A stretch of DNA of 64,000 bases. It comes from Streptomyces sp. 6-11-2 (GTDB lineage: Bacteria > Actinomycetota > Actinomycetes > Streptomycetales > Streptomycetaceae). Shown piece by piece: positions 24,394 to 32,628 of this stretch (position 1 is its first letter; each line of letters begins with the position of its first letter). Both the position numbers and the translations under genes were made by a program. The stretch spans positions 7,750,001 through 7,814,000 of the forward strand of contig NZ_BJOR01000001.1 of assembly GCF_006540305.1 (NCBI RefSeq), read 5' to 3'. The notes beneath the pieces were generated by a model. That model ran no database searches, was not told the DNA's origin, and saw only the letters and a program-made list of their open reading frames with translations.

Positions 24394-24586
24394 CCTCCCA
24401 GAGTCCGTCGCCGAACTGATGCGGTCCTACATCCATTCGTGCCAGCAGCCGAAGTGCCTGATGGTTCTTCCCCTGCCGTCAGCCTGGGCAGCCGATAACC
24501 CGGTCAGCCTCCAGGCCCACCTACGCGAGATCGGCGTCCTTTCGCAGCGCGGCAGGACCTACCCCTTGGCAGACATTGAATCCTGA
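24394..24586 (+). pseudogene. Unassigned fragment, possibly from an integrase-like protein
   Basis: An open frame reads ESVAELMRSYIHSCQQPKCL and NPVSLQAHLREIGVLSQRGR before stopping. The pattern (short helix, then an x-P-x-S-x-x-L-x-x-x-L-R-x-x-G-I repeat) recalls the end of actinomycete tyrosine-recombinase-like proteins, but the match is weak and no start exists. Confidence 0.25.
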
Positions 24587-24735
24587 CACCCCAACATGCG
24601 ATCCCAACAGGCCCGAGACCGCGGTTGGCGCGCCCGCCAACCGGGCGAGCAGGGCGGGCGGAACGGCATGGTGCGAGTGCCCGAAGGGGGCTGAGGCCGG
24701 AGACTGGTCGCCCGGAGCCAAGCAGGAGAGAGAGC

Positions 24736-25326
24736 ATGGACGACCGCAGCCGCTCAGGCGCCCAGGGCTCCGTGACCACCGGCACGGACCGGGGAGCCGG
24801 CAATCGGGCCGGGGTGCTGGGCACCGCACTCGCCGGCGTGCTCGCATTCGCGCTCTCCTCCGGCTCGTGGCAGTGGTTCTCCGCCTACCTCGGCGTCACA
24901 CTGCTCGCGTTGATCCTCGCCTTCACCCGCCCGCCGGCCCCCACGCACGGCGCGAGGTCCGAATACGTGCGGAGCCTGACGGCCTACTCGCTGGTCGTCG
25001 GCCTGTGCGTGGCCCTCGCGGCGGCCCCCGCCATGCAGCGCTGGGCCTGGTTTTTCCCGATGCCGGGCACTCGCATCAAATGCGCCCACCTGGGCGGCTA
25101 CGCGACACTTCAGGCGCAGGCCGCCCTGAGCGGCCTGGGCAGCCACGGCAGCGACGCGCTGGCGTACGCGAGCGACCAGAGCCAGCACGCCGTCAACGAC
25201 TGCCTGGCGTCCACGACGACGCTCTGGCTGCCGGTGTACGCGTTGGCGACAGCCCTCCTGGCGGCGCTCGGCGTCTGGCTTGTGAGTAGAACCGGCGCGA
25301 GACGGACGACTGCCGGGGAGCGGTGA
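24736..25326 (+). CDS. Small integral membrane protein, unknown function (196 aa)
   Basis: ATG 24736 is preceded by AGGAGAG. The product has about four hydrophobic helices (GVLGTALAGVLAFALSS; FSAYLGVTLLALILAF; LTAYSLVVGLCVALAAAP; LWLPVYALATALLAALGVWL), with a soluble loop between helices 3 and 4 containing two cysteines (RIKCAHLGGYAT; NDCLASTT) that could form a disulfide. Family not recognised. It is an intact single gene sitting between pseudogene debris on both sides. Confidence 0.7.
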   Translation: MDDRSRSGAQGSVTTGTDRGAGNRAGVLGTALAGVLAFALSSGSWQWFSAYLGVTLLALILAFTRPPAPTHGARSEYVRSLTAYSLVVGLCVALAAAPAMQRWAWFFPMPGTRIKCAHLGGYATLQAQAALSGLGSHGSDALAYASDQSQHAVNDCLASTTTLWLPVYALATALLAALGVWLVSRTGARRTTAGER

Positions 25327-25339
25327 GAGGTTTCCTGCG

Positions 25340-25451
25340 TCAGCCCCCGTCATCGCGAAGGCCCTCAGTTACCATGACAAGACGGCCCCCCGGCTGGTCA
25401 TCGAATCCGGCGGCACCTGGGGCCGATACTCTCGGCGACCACACGCGGTGA
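25340..25451 (+). pseudogene. C-terminal tail of an integrase-like protein, frameshifted
   Basis: The frame reads APVIAKALSYHDKTAPRLVI and ESGGTWGRYS; shifting by one base then gives GDHTR and a stop at 25451. This looks like the ALGYHxxTAxRxxxEAGGTWxRYAPGDH ending of actinomycete tyrosine-recombinase-type proteins. Only the tail remains. Confidence 0.4.
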
Positions 25452-25527
25452 CGCCAATGCCGATCTCAATGAGAAATGCACGACACCTCAACATGCTTGA
25501 CGCTAGGGTGCGTTTCGAAAGTGCTGG

Positions 25528-25775
25528 TCACAGCCACTCGTTGATGGCTGCGACCAGCACGGTCGCCTCATAGCGGACGGCGAGTTTCTCGTATCTCGTT
25601 GCGACCGCGCGATGTCGCTTGAGGCGGTTGATGCCGCACTCCACTGCATGGCGCTCTTTGTAGTCGGCCGGATCGAACTTCGGCGGCCGGCCGCCGCGGG
25701 AGCCGCGCTGTGCGCGGTGGGCGACCTGGTCGCGCTTCTCTGGGATCGTGCAGCGATACTCCGGCGACGCACAGA
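25528..25775 (-). pseudogene. IS5-family transposase C-terminal fragment
   Basis: The minus strand reads [60 protein letters not shown] and [16 protein letters not shown] before the stop. This matches the last 80 residues of the complete transposase at 43723-44592 closely, including the catalytic Glu in HAVECGI. The N-terminal two thirds are missing; the frame joins an unrelated IS4-like fragment. Confidence 0.85.
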
Positions 25776-26095
25776 GCCTGCAGCGGGCGCACGCCCAGCC
25801 GGGTGCGGGCGTGCCACAACGCGGTCGCGGTCACCCGCGGCAGAGGCAGGGCGTCAAGAGTGCCGGTGAGCTTGCGCCAGGCGGCCGGGTAGCCGCATTC
25901 CTCGAACAACGTGGCCGCGAGCAGCAGGTAGACCACCCCCCCCCGGGCTGGGAGTTTCCGCAGCCGCTGCTGCACAGCCCGGCACTCGGCGAGGACCTCG
26001 TCGACCATCTCGAACGGCACGGTCTGAGTCATCTCGCCCAGATGACCCGGGGCGAAGACGCCTTCGGCTACCGCGACCTCACGGGTGATGACAGA
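25772..26095 (-). pseudogene. IS4-type transposase N-terminal fragment
   Basis: Residues SVITREVAVAEGVFAPGHLG, PFEMVDEVLAECRAVQQRLR and LPARGGVVYLLLAATLFEEC are the usual N-terminal domain of Streptomyces IS4-family transposases. It is joined in the middle of that domain to the IS5 C-terminal fragment. No catalytic DDE residues remain. Confidence 0.75.
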
Positions 26096-26447
26096 CTGTC
26101 CGGACAGCGGAGCCTCCGGTCTTTGTGAACGGCTTGTCTTGGCGGACCAGCCAGTTCTCCTGGGGCTCCGCTTCTCGCGTCCGGCGTCCTTCCAGATCAG
26201 CCACCACTTGCAGCCACGCACCGACCCGTAACTTCATGGCCTTGGCGTTTAGGTGAGGGAGGAATCCAACACGGTGCAACGGGCGGGATCGGCTGCTGTG
26301 GTTGCTGTACATCAGTGCTGCACGCCGATCCCTGTGGTGCGGCTTCGTCTGATTCGGGCAGGTGGGCGCACGCCCCGGGGGCCGGTGTGCCTCAGTGCGC
26401 CTGGCTGTCACTCGCCCTGATCCCTGCTAGCTTCCGATTGATTGTCA

Positions 26448-26476
26448 CTGGCCAGGCCCCTGGGGGGCCTGGCCAG
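26448..26476. promoter_or_regulatory. Hairpin in the leader of the cation-exchanger gene
   Basis: CTGGCCAGGCC pairs perfectly with GGCCTGGCCAG around a 7-base loop, ending 15 bp before the GGGGGAG ribosome-binding site. It may be an attenuator, a terminator of upstream transcription, or a 5'UTR regulatory element. It does not match a riboswitch I recognise. Confidence 0.45.
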
Positions 26477-26504
26477 TCCGTTCTGCTCAAGGGGGAGCAA
26501 TCGG

Positions 26505-27707
26505 ATGACGTCCATCCTCATCTTCGTCGCCGGAGTGGCGCTGCTGATCTACAGTGCCGAGAAGCTGATCACCTACCTGGTCGGCGCCGCGCGCGGCCTG
26601 GCGGTCTCGCTGTTCTTGTTGGCCATTGTGTTCACCGGGATCGAGTTCGACGACCTCGCCTTCGGTGTGGTGCTCAACGTTGAGGGACTGGAAGACGTCG
26701 CGCTCGGCGTCGTCTTTGGAACCGTCATCTCGCTGTCGGGCCTGGTGCTCGCGATTGCTGCCCTCGTCGCGCCCTGCCGGGTGGAGATCCCGAAGGACTA
26801 CATCGCCTTGTTCGCGATCGCTCCTTTGATCCTGATCGGGCCGGCACTGCTCGGCGAGCTGGGGACCGTCTTCGCGATTGTTCTCGTCCTGCTGTTCCTG
26901 CTGTTCGTCGCCTACATCGCCTATCGCGAGTCCCGTCGGGCGGTGCCGACGTTCAGGAGCGCGGAAGTACTCGAAGCGGTGGACAGTCCCGAACTCGTCG
27001 GCGTCGCCGCCGGAACGGCCGGGGGCCCAGGTGGTGGTACCGGGGATCGGGACCATGGCTCCGGTGGCCTCTACGAGACCGGCCAGGTCGGCGCGACGAA
27101 GTCGGCCAGCCGGCCGGGGTGGATGCTGCTCGGGCTGGCGATCCTCGCGCTGACCGGAATCGTCGTCGGCGCCTGGACCATGACGAAGGGAACCGAGGGC
27201 ATCGTGGAGAACTTCGCGATCAGCGGCACTGTCTTCGGTGCGACGATCGCGACGCTGGTGCTTTCCCTGGAGGACATCTTCCTGACCGCGGAGCCGGCCC
27301 GGCGAGGCGCGCCCGCGATCGGTGTCGGCAACGTCATCGGCAGCGTCGTGTTCTCGGTGACTGCGAAGGTGGGCATCATCGCCCTGGCCGGCGGCGCGCT
27401 CGTGATCACCCCGGAGATCTTCAGCTGGCACCTGCCGGCCCTGGTGGTGATCAACGGGTTCGCCGCATACGCACTGCTCACCGGGCACCTCAGGCGCTGG
27501 CACGGCGTGGTGCTGCTGGTGGCCTACATCGCCTACTGGGCCATCAGCTTCTCCGTGTTCGGGCTGGTTCCCGTGGACGATGCCCCGGGCTCCGACGACG
27601 CGCGGCGACCGGGCATCGAGGCACCGGCGGTCCCGGGTGCGCCCGCGCCCGACAACGACGACGCGGATCTGGCATCTGCCCGCCCCCTATCACTCGGTTG
27701 GCAATAG
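26505..27707 (+). CDS. CaCA-type sodium/calcium exchanger family protein
   Basis: A 400-residue membrane antiporter with ten or so hydrophobic helices in two inverted halves split by a hydrophilic loop (residues about 150-205). The alpha-repeat regions are recognisable: TGIEFDDLAFGVVLNVEGLE near residue 43 and GATIATLVLSLEDIFL near 245, each with the acidic residues used for cation binding in the family. Helix-rich motif VGNVIGSVVFSVTAKVGIIA follows. ATG 26505 has GGGGGAG upstream. The next gene encodes an EF-hand protein, supporting a calcium role. Confidence 0.85.
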   Translation: MTSILIFVAGVALLIYSAEKLITYLVGAARGLAVSLFLLAIVFTGIEFDDLAFGVVLNVEGLEDVALGVVFGTVISLSGLVLAIAALVAPCRVEIPKDYIALFAIAPLILIGPALLGELGTVFAIVLVLLFLLFVAYIAYRESRRAVPTFRSAEVLEAVDSPELVGVAAGTAGGPGGGTGDRDHGSGGLYETGQVGATKSASRPGWMLLGLAILALTGIVVGAWTMTKGTEGIVENFAISGTVFGATIATLVLSLEDIFLTAEPARRGAPAIGVGNVIGSVVFSVTAKVGIIALAGGALVITPEIFSWHLPALVVINGFAAYALLTGHLRRWHGVVLLVAYIAYWAISFSVFGLVPVDDAPGSDDARRPGIEAPAVPGAPAPDNDDADLASARPLSLGWQ

Positions 27708-27860
27708 GTGCGTGACCCGCAATCGCTGACAGTGTAGGTAAGGTGACGTTCCGTGCCCGCTCCGATCGGGTGACGGCACTTCGCAGATGCACCCGGGTGC
27801 CACCGCTGGCCCTGCCCCTGGGTCGGCCCCGCCCGGACGAACCACCTGGAGATCTCCGAG

Positions 27861-28397
27861 ATGACCACTTCCGTGCAGCTCGACCGGATCGAGAAGCGCT
27901 TCGAGAGCTGGGACGTGAACGGCGACGGCCGCATCGACCAGTCCGACTGCGATGCCGAGTCCAAGCGCATCCTGCAGGCCTTCGGCGAAAATCCCGGCTC
28001 CCCGAAGGGCCGTGCGCTGAGCAACGCCTACCTGGGCATGTGGAACTTCTTCGCCGACAAGGCCGGGATCGACAAGGAGAACGGCCGGCTGACCCCCGAG
28101 CAGTTCAACGACATCGTTAAGGAACACGTCCTGGAGAATGGCGGCGCAGACTTCGGGAAGGCCATCAAACCGACCATCCAGGCCATGATCGAGCTGGCGG
28201 ACGTGGACGATGACGACCAGATCAGCCCGACCGAGTTCAAGACCTGGCTGGACGCCATGGGGGTCGAGAACATCGACCCGGCCGACGCATTCCGCCAGAT
28301 GCACGCCGACGGCGACCAGCTCTCCGTCGACGAGCTGGTTCAGGCCGTCCGCGCCTACCACCTGGGCGAGATCGATGTGCCACCGCTGGGGCGCTGA
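27861..28397 (+). CDS. EF-hand calcium-binding protein
   Basis: A 178-residue soluble protein with four EF-hand positions, similar in layout to actinomycete CabB/calerythrin proteins. Loop 1 is canonical (DVNGDGRIDQSD, residues 18-29). Loop 2 (DKENGRLTPEQF) is degenerate, loop 3 (DVDDDDQISPTEF) is canonical, and loop 4 (HADGDQLSVDEL) starts with His instead of Asp. It follows the exchanger gene on the same strand by about 150 bp. A calcium buffer or sensor working with the exchanger is the natural inference. Confidence 0.92.
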   Translation: MTTSVQLDRIEKRFESWDVNGDGRIDQSDCDAESKRILQAFGENPGSPKGRALSNAYLGMWNFFADKAGIDKENGRLTPEQFNDIVKEHVLENGGADFGKAIKPTIQAMIELADVDDDDQISPTEFKTWLDAMGVENIDPADAFRQMHADGDQLSVDELVQAVRAYHLGEIDVPPLGR

Positions 28398-28426
28398 GCT
28401 GAACCGGAAGATGCCGAACACCAGAT

Positions 28427-28467
28427 GGCCCGGAGAGCGGGGAAGGTCCCACTGCGCTCTCCGGGCC
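28427..28467 (+). terminator. Terminator after the EF-hand gene
   Basis: GGCCCGGAGAGC pairs perfectly with GCTCTCCGGGCC (12 bp, 17-base loop), 29 bp after the stop codon. Confidence 0.7.
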
Positions 28468-28669
28468 ACGGTGTGTTCCGTAGCCGTCTTTGACGATCGG
28501 GCCTCATCCCTATCAGGTCGATCATCGTGGGCTTTCGGCACTGGAAGTCGGCAGTGAAGCGGCGTGGAAGTGGTCGCTGAGGCCGGGCGATCTCCACCGC
28601 GTCCTGGGGGATCGTGATCGAGGTCGGGAGGGCGTGATATCAGAGCCGTGGCCCCTGGCGGCGGTGCGC

Positions 28670-29347
28670 TCATCCGGCGTCGCGCGACGGCTCCGTCAAC
28701 TGTCGCCATGTCCGCACCAGTTGGCTGAACTCCTTGACCTGGACGAGTACGTGGTCGCGGGCGGCGTTCTCCGCCGTCTCGGCGTCGCCACGGGTGATGG
28801 CGTCGGCGATCTCGCGGTGCTCGGCCAGGGAGCGGCGCATGCGGTCCGGGACGCGCAGCTGCAGTCGCCGGTACGGCTGCAGGGCTCGCTTGAGCGCGTG
28901 GGCCTGCAGCCGCAGGTACTCGTTGCCGCAGGAGTCGTAGACGATGCCGTGGAACCGGGCATTGGCGTAGTAGTAGCGGTCCGCGTCGCCGGCCGCCGCG
29001 TGGCTCTCGCACTCCTGCAGGGCGCGTTCGAGGTCGTCCAGCGCCTCCCGGTCGATCCGGCGGGCGGAGAGCCGCGCCGCCATCCCCTCCAGCTCGGCCA
29101 TGACCTCGAAGCGCTCGGCCAGTTCGGAGACGCTCAGCTCGGTGACGTACGTGCCCTGCTTGGGCCGGATCTGTACGAGTCCGGAGCGCTCCAGGGCCTG
29201 GAGGGCTTCCCGGATCGGCGTGCGAGAGCAGCCGAACTCCTGTTCGAGTCGCGCAGGATCCAGACGCTCGCCAGGACGGTAGTGGCCGTCGACGACAGCG
29301 TTCTCGAGTGCGTCGCGAACGCGCTGGGATTCCGGGACCCGGGCCAT
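28670..29347 (-). CDS. GntR/FadR-family regulator of the malonate genes
   Basis: A 225-residue regulator with an N-terminal winged HTH (RVRDALENAVVDGHYRPGER then LEQEFGCSRTPIREALQALE, residues 8-55) and a C-terminal FCD effector domain (NARFHGIVYDSCGNEYL; LAEHREIADAITRGDAE, carrying metal-binding His). ATG 29347 is preferred over GTG 29353 because GGAGG lies 5 bases upstream. It is divergent from matA and probably represses or activates the malonate operon, as MatR does in other bacteria. Confidence 0.92.
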   Translation of the reverse strand: MARVPESQRVRDALENAVVDGHYRPGERLDPARLEQEFGCSRTPIREALQALERSGLVQIRPKQGTYVTELSVSELAERFEVMAELEGMAARLSARRIDREALDDLERALQECESHAAAGDADRYYYANARFHGIVYDSCGNEYLRLQAHALKRALQPYRRLQLRVPDRMRRSLAEHREIADAITRGDAETAENAARDHVLVQVKEFSQLVRTWRQLTEPSRDAG

Positions 29348-29388
29348 GTGCACCTCCGAGCGGTCAGGTTATCCGGGCGTGCAGGGGG

Positions 29389-29435
29389 TGGTGCACGAGC
29401 CCCGATGTGTCCTACGGTAGCGCTGTTATATATAT
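29389..29435. promoter_or_regulatory. Promoter/operator region between gntR and matA
   Basis: Contains TGGTGCAC (29389) and the A-T palindrome ATATATAT (29428-29435), rare in this GC-rich DNA. A GTGTGGTGCACCACAC palindrome at 35889, before the amidase operon, shares TGGTGCAC. These could be binding sites of the GntR regulator; unproven. Confidence 0.4.
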
Positions 29436-29513
29436 CGTCCGCCGTCATGGATTTAAAGCCCGGGGGGCGACACCAGAGGCGAGCGAGACCAGGGGCGTAC
29501 GGAAGGTGCGGAC

Positions 29514-30908
29514 ATGGAACGTCACGACGGCTGGCTGCTGACCGACCTGTTCCAGGCTCTCGGGCGGCGGCGTGGCACGGATCCGGCGGCCGGAGAGCCG
29601 TTGGACTCCCCACTGGACCAGCTGCTCGCCGCCTGCGAAGTCCTGATGAGCGACGTGGGTGAAGCCTCGATGCGCGCCGTCGCGGCCAGGGCTCTCGCCG
29701 CCTACGACGAGCTCGACGACGACGGCAGGCGGGCCTTCTTCAGCCACATCACCCAGACCTACGACGCCGACGCCGATCAGGTCCGTGCCGCCTTCCGCCG
29801 CTGGGAGGACGCCCGCAGCGCCGGGTCCCGGGGCGAGGAGGAGCTGGTCCGCCTCTTCGACGTGGTCGAGCCGGCCCGCCAGCAGCTGCTCCGCCGGATG
29901 AACCACGCACCGGACGCCACGCTCGCCCTGGTCGAGATGCGCGCGGACCTGCGCCGGCTGATGCACCGGCACCCCGAGCTGCGGCCCCTCGACCATGACT
30001 TCCACCACCTGCTCACCTCATGGTTCAACCGAGGCTTTCTCCGCATGGCGGAGGTCACCGGGGACGCACCGAAGGAGCTGCACCAGCACCTGATGCAGGG
30101 CGAGAAGGTCCACCCGATGGAGAGCAGCGCCGAGCTCCGCCGTCGCTTGGAGCCGGAGGACCGTGCCGTCTATGCGTTCTTCCATCCGGCCACCGGGGAG
30201 GTACCGCTGATCTTCGTGGAGGTCGCTCTGGTGCGCGGCTTGCCGGACCGTATCGCTCCACTGCTGGAGCCCGGCCCGGCGCTCAGCCCTTCGGACGCGG
30301 ACACGGCGGCGCTCTACTCGATCAACAACGCGCTGGACGGCCTGGCCGGAGTCTCCTTCGGCAGCTTCCTCATCAAGCAGGTCATCGAGCAGGTGGGCGG
30401 GCAACTGCCCCATCTGACGCAGTTCGTCACGCTCTCGCCCCTCCCCGGATTCCGGCGCTGGCTCGGTGAGCAGGCCGGACGGGACGCCGAGCTGAGGCTG
30501 CTCGTCCGTGAGCTGGACGCCCTGGAGGGGCCGGCGGACCTTGGCGCGGCGGACGCCGAACGGATCCGTGCCCGGCTCCTTCCCGCCCTGGCCCGGTACA
30601 TCGCGGTCGAGCGGCGCGAGGACGGACGCCCCCTCGATCCGGTCGCCCGATTCCACCTGGGTAACGGAGCCGCCGCCTGGCAGCTGAACTGGCCGGCGAA
30701 CAGCTCGGTCGAAGCCTGGCGGCAGTCGTACGGCGCGATGATCAACTACCGCTACGAGCCGGGGCAGCTGGAGCGCCGGCACGAGGACTTCGTCCGCCGC
30801 GGCGCCGTCGCCCTCGGCGGACCGCTGCGCGACGCCTTCCCCGAGGCCGCCGAGGTGCCCCGTGCCAGGGACGCCTCCACCGCATCTACCGCCTCAAACG
30901 ATCGATGA
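29514..30908 (+). CDS. matA: Malonyl-CoA decarboxylase
   Basis: A 464-residue enzyme that decarboxylates malonyl-CoA to acetyl-CoA and CO2. The N-terminal helical domain (residues 1-160: FFSHITQTYDADADQVRAAF, LLTSWFNRGFLRM) is followed by a GNAT-like catalytic domain with PLIFVEVALVRGLPDRI, FVTLSPLPGFRRWL and FHLGNGAAAWQLNW, which include the conserved Ser/His region. ATG 29514 has GGAAGG upstream. It is 16 bp upstream of matB, forming the classical malonate-utilisation pair. Confidence 0.95.
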   Translation: MERHDGWLLTDLFQALGRRRGTDPAAGEPLDSPLDQLLAACEVLMSDVGEASMRAVAARALAAYDELDDDGRRAFFSHITQTYDADADQVRAAFRRWEDARSAGSRGEEELVRLFDVVEPARQQLLRRMNHAPDATLALVEMRADLRRLMHRHPELRPLDHDFHHLLTSWFNRGFLRMAEVTGDAPKELHQHLMQGEKVHPMESSAELRRRLEPEDRAVYAFFHPATGEVPLIFVEVALVRGLPDRIAPLLEPGPALSPSDADTAALYSINNALDGLAGVSFGSFLIKQVIEQVGGQLPHLTQFVTLSPLPGFRRWLGEQAGRDAELRLLVRELDALEGPADLGAADAERIRARLLPALARYIAVERREDGRPLDPVARFHLGNGAAAWQLNWPANSSVEAWRQSYGAMINYRYEPGQLERRHEDFVRRGAVALGGPLRDAFPEAAEVPRARDASTASTASNDR

Positions 30909-30924
30909 GAGAGGAACACCCCTG

Positions 30925-32451
30925 ATGGCACCACCCTTCACCACCATCTGCCGGTCCTTCGCCGAGCAGGTGGAGCGGCAGCCGGACAAGGCGCTCTTCG
31001 AGCTGCCCGACGGTCGGCGGATCACCTACCGCGAGACGGCGCGGACCGTGGGGCGGATCGCCGCCCGGCTCGTCGCCGACGGTGTCACCCCCGGTGACCG
31101 GGTCGCCATGCAGGTGGACAAATCCCCGGAGGCCATCGCGCTGTATCTGGCGACGCTGCAGATCGGCGGCGTCTTCCTGCCGCTCAACACCGCGTACACC
31201 GGTGCGGAGATGGAGTACTTCATCGGCGACGCCCGGCCGCGTGTGCTGGTCTGCTCCCCGGAGCGGCGGGCCGACCATGCGCACCGCGAAGGGGAGGACC
31301 TCGTCGTCGAGACCCTGGGCACCAAGGGCGACGGCACCCTGCTGGAGGGCGACGGCCGCCACGACGAGGCCGTCGACGCGTCGGCCGACGACCCGGCGGC
31401 GATCCTCTACACCTCCGGCACCACCGGACGCTCCAAGGGCGCGGTGCTGACCCACGGCAACCTCGCCTCCAACTGCCAGGCGCTGCTGGAAGCCTGGCAA
31501 TTCACCGACCAAGACCGGCTGATCCACGCCCTGCCGATCTTCCACGTCCACGGGCTCTTCGTCGCCGCGAACATGACGCTGGCGGCCGGTGCCTCCATGT
31601 ACTACCTGCCGAAGTTCGACGTGGAGAAGGTCGTGGATCTGCTGCCCCGGGCCACGGTGCTCATGGGCGTGCCCACCTTCTACACCCGGATGGTGAAGCA
31701 CGACCGGCTCACCCCGGAGACCTGCGCTTCGATGCGGCTGTTCGTCTCCGGCTCGGCCCCACTGCTTGCGAGCGACCACGAGGCCTTCGAGGCCCGTACG
31801 GGCCACGCCATCCTGGAGCGCTACGGGATGACCGAGACCGGTATGAACACCACCAACCCGTACGAGGGCGGCCCGCGCAAGCCCGGCACCGTCGGCAAGC
31901 CGCTGCCCGGCACGGAGATCCGGGTGGTGGACGGCGAGTCCGGACAGGCACTGCCCGACGGTGAGGTCGGCAGCATCGAGGTCCGTGGCCCCAACGTCTT
32001 CAGCGGGTACTGGCAACTGCCCGAGAAGACGGCGGCCGAGTTCCGTGCGGACGGCTTCTTCATCACCGGTGACCTGGGCCGCATCGACGAGGACGGCTAT
32101 CTGTGCATCGTCGGCCGGGGCAAGGACCTGGTGATCTCCGGCGGCTACAACATCTACCCGAAGGAGATCGAGGAACTGCTCGACGCCCACCCCACGGTGC
32201 TGGAGTCCGCCGTGATCGGTGTCCCGCACCCGGATTTCGGGGAGACGGTCGTGGCTGTCGTCGTCCCGGCGCCGGGCCAGGAGCCCCGGGAGAGCGAACT
32301 GCTGAAGTTCATCGCCGGCGACCTCGCCCGGTTCAAGCACCCGCGCGCCGTGCGCGTCGAGGCGGCTCTGCCGCGCAACGTGATGGGGAAGGTGCAGAAG
32401 GCCGAGCTGCGCAAGCGTTACCAGGATCTGTTCGTGGGCTTGAACGCCTGA
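30925..32451 (+). CDS. matB: Malonyl-CoA synthetase (MatB-type AMP-forming ligase)
   Basis: A 508-residue adenylate-forming enzyme activating malonate to malonyl-CoA. Signature motifs: ATP-binding AILYTSGTTGRSKGAVLTHG near residue 155, IFHVHGLFVAANMTLAAGA near 205, ERYGMTETGMN near 298, TGDLGRIDEDGYLCIVGRGK near 385, and catalytic Lys in NVMGKVQKAELR near 490. ATG 30925 lies 16 bp after matA. MatA/MatB together turn malonate into acetyl-CoA; the pair also provides malonyl-CoA for polyketides. A strong terminator follows. Confidence 0.95.
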   Translation: MAPPFTTICRSFAEQVERQPDKALFELPDGRRITYRETARTVGRIAARLVADGVTPGDRVAMQVDKSPEAIALYLATLQIGGVFLPLNTAYTGAEMEYFIGDARPRVLVCSPERRADHAHREGEDLVVETLGTKGDGTLLEGDGRHDEAVDASADDPAAILYTSGTTGRSKGAVLTHGNLASNCQALLEAWQFTDQDRLIHALPIFHVHGLFVAANMTLAAGASMYYLPKFDVEKVVDLLPRATVLMGVPTFYTRMVKHDRLTPETCASMRLFVSGSAPLLASDHEAFEARTGHAILERYGMTETGMNTTNPYEGGPRKPGTVGKPLPGTEIRVVDGESGQALPDGEVGSIEVRGPNVFSGYWQLPEKTAAEFRADGFFITGDLGRIDEDGYLCIVGRGKDLVISGGYNIYPKEIEELLDAHPTVLESAVIGVPHPDFGETVVAVVVPAPGQEPRESELLKFIAGDLARFKHPRAVRVEAALPRNVMGKVQKAELRKRYQDLFVGLNA

Positions 32452-32474
32452 TCCGCAGCGGGGCTGACAGGAGC

Positions 32475-32523
32475 GGACACGAAGTGAAGGGCCGTCATGG
32501 AGACGGCCCTTCATTTCGTGTCC
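32475..32523. terminator. Bidirectional terminator between matB and the symporter operon
   Basis: A 22-bp stem (GGACACGAAGTGAAGGGCCGTC with GACGGCCCTTCATTTCGTGTCC, one G-T pair) around a 5-base loop lies between two convergent units. Confidence 0.85.
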
Positions 32524-32628
32524 GCGGCTCACCGAGAACGGTGAAGGCCTTAACCCGTAGGGGAGTTGAGAGCGCGATGAACCGCCGGGCGGCGCGCGGC
32601 CCGACACCGCGCGCCGCCCGGCGGCCGG

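Noticed and set aside
26448..26476. Riboswitch (for example yybP-ykoY type) before the cation exchanger
   Set aside because: Only one simple hairpin is visible; none of the conserved riboswitch core sequences could be identified.
30886..32607. 573-aa minus-strand open frame opposite matB
   Set aside because: Antisense shadow of a well-conserved adenylate-forming enzyme.
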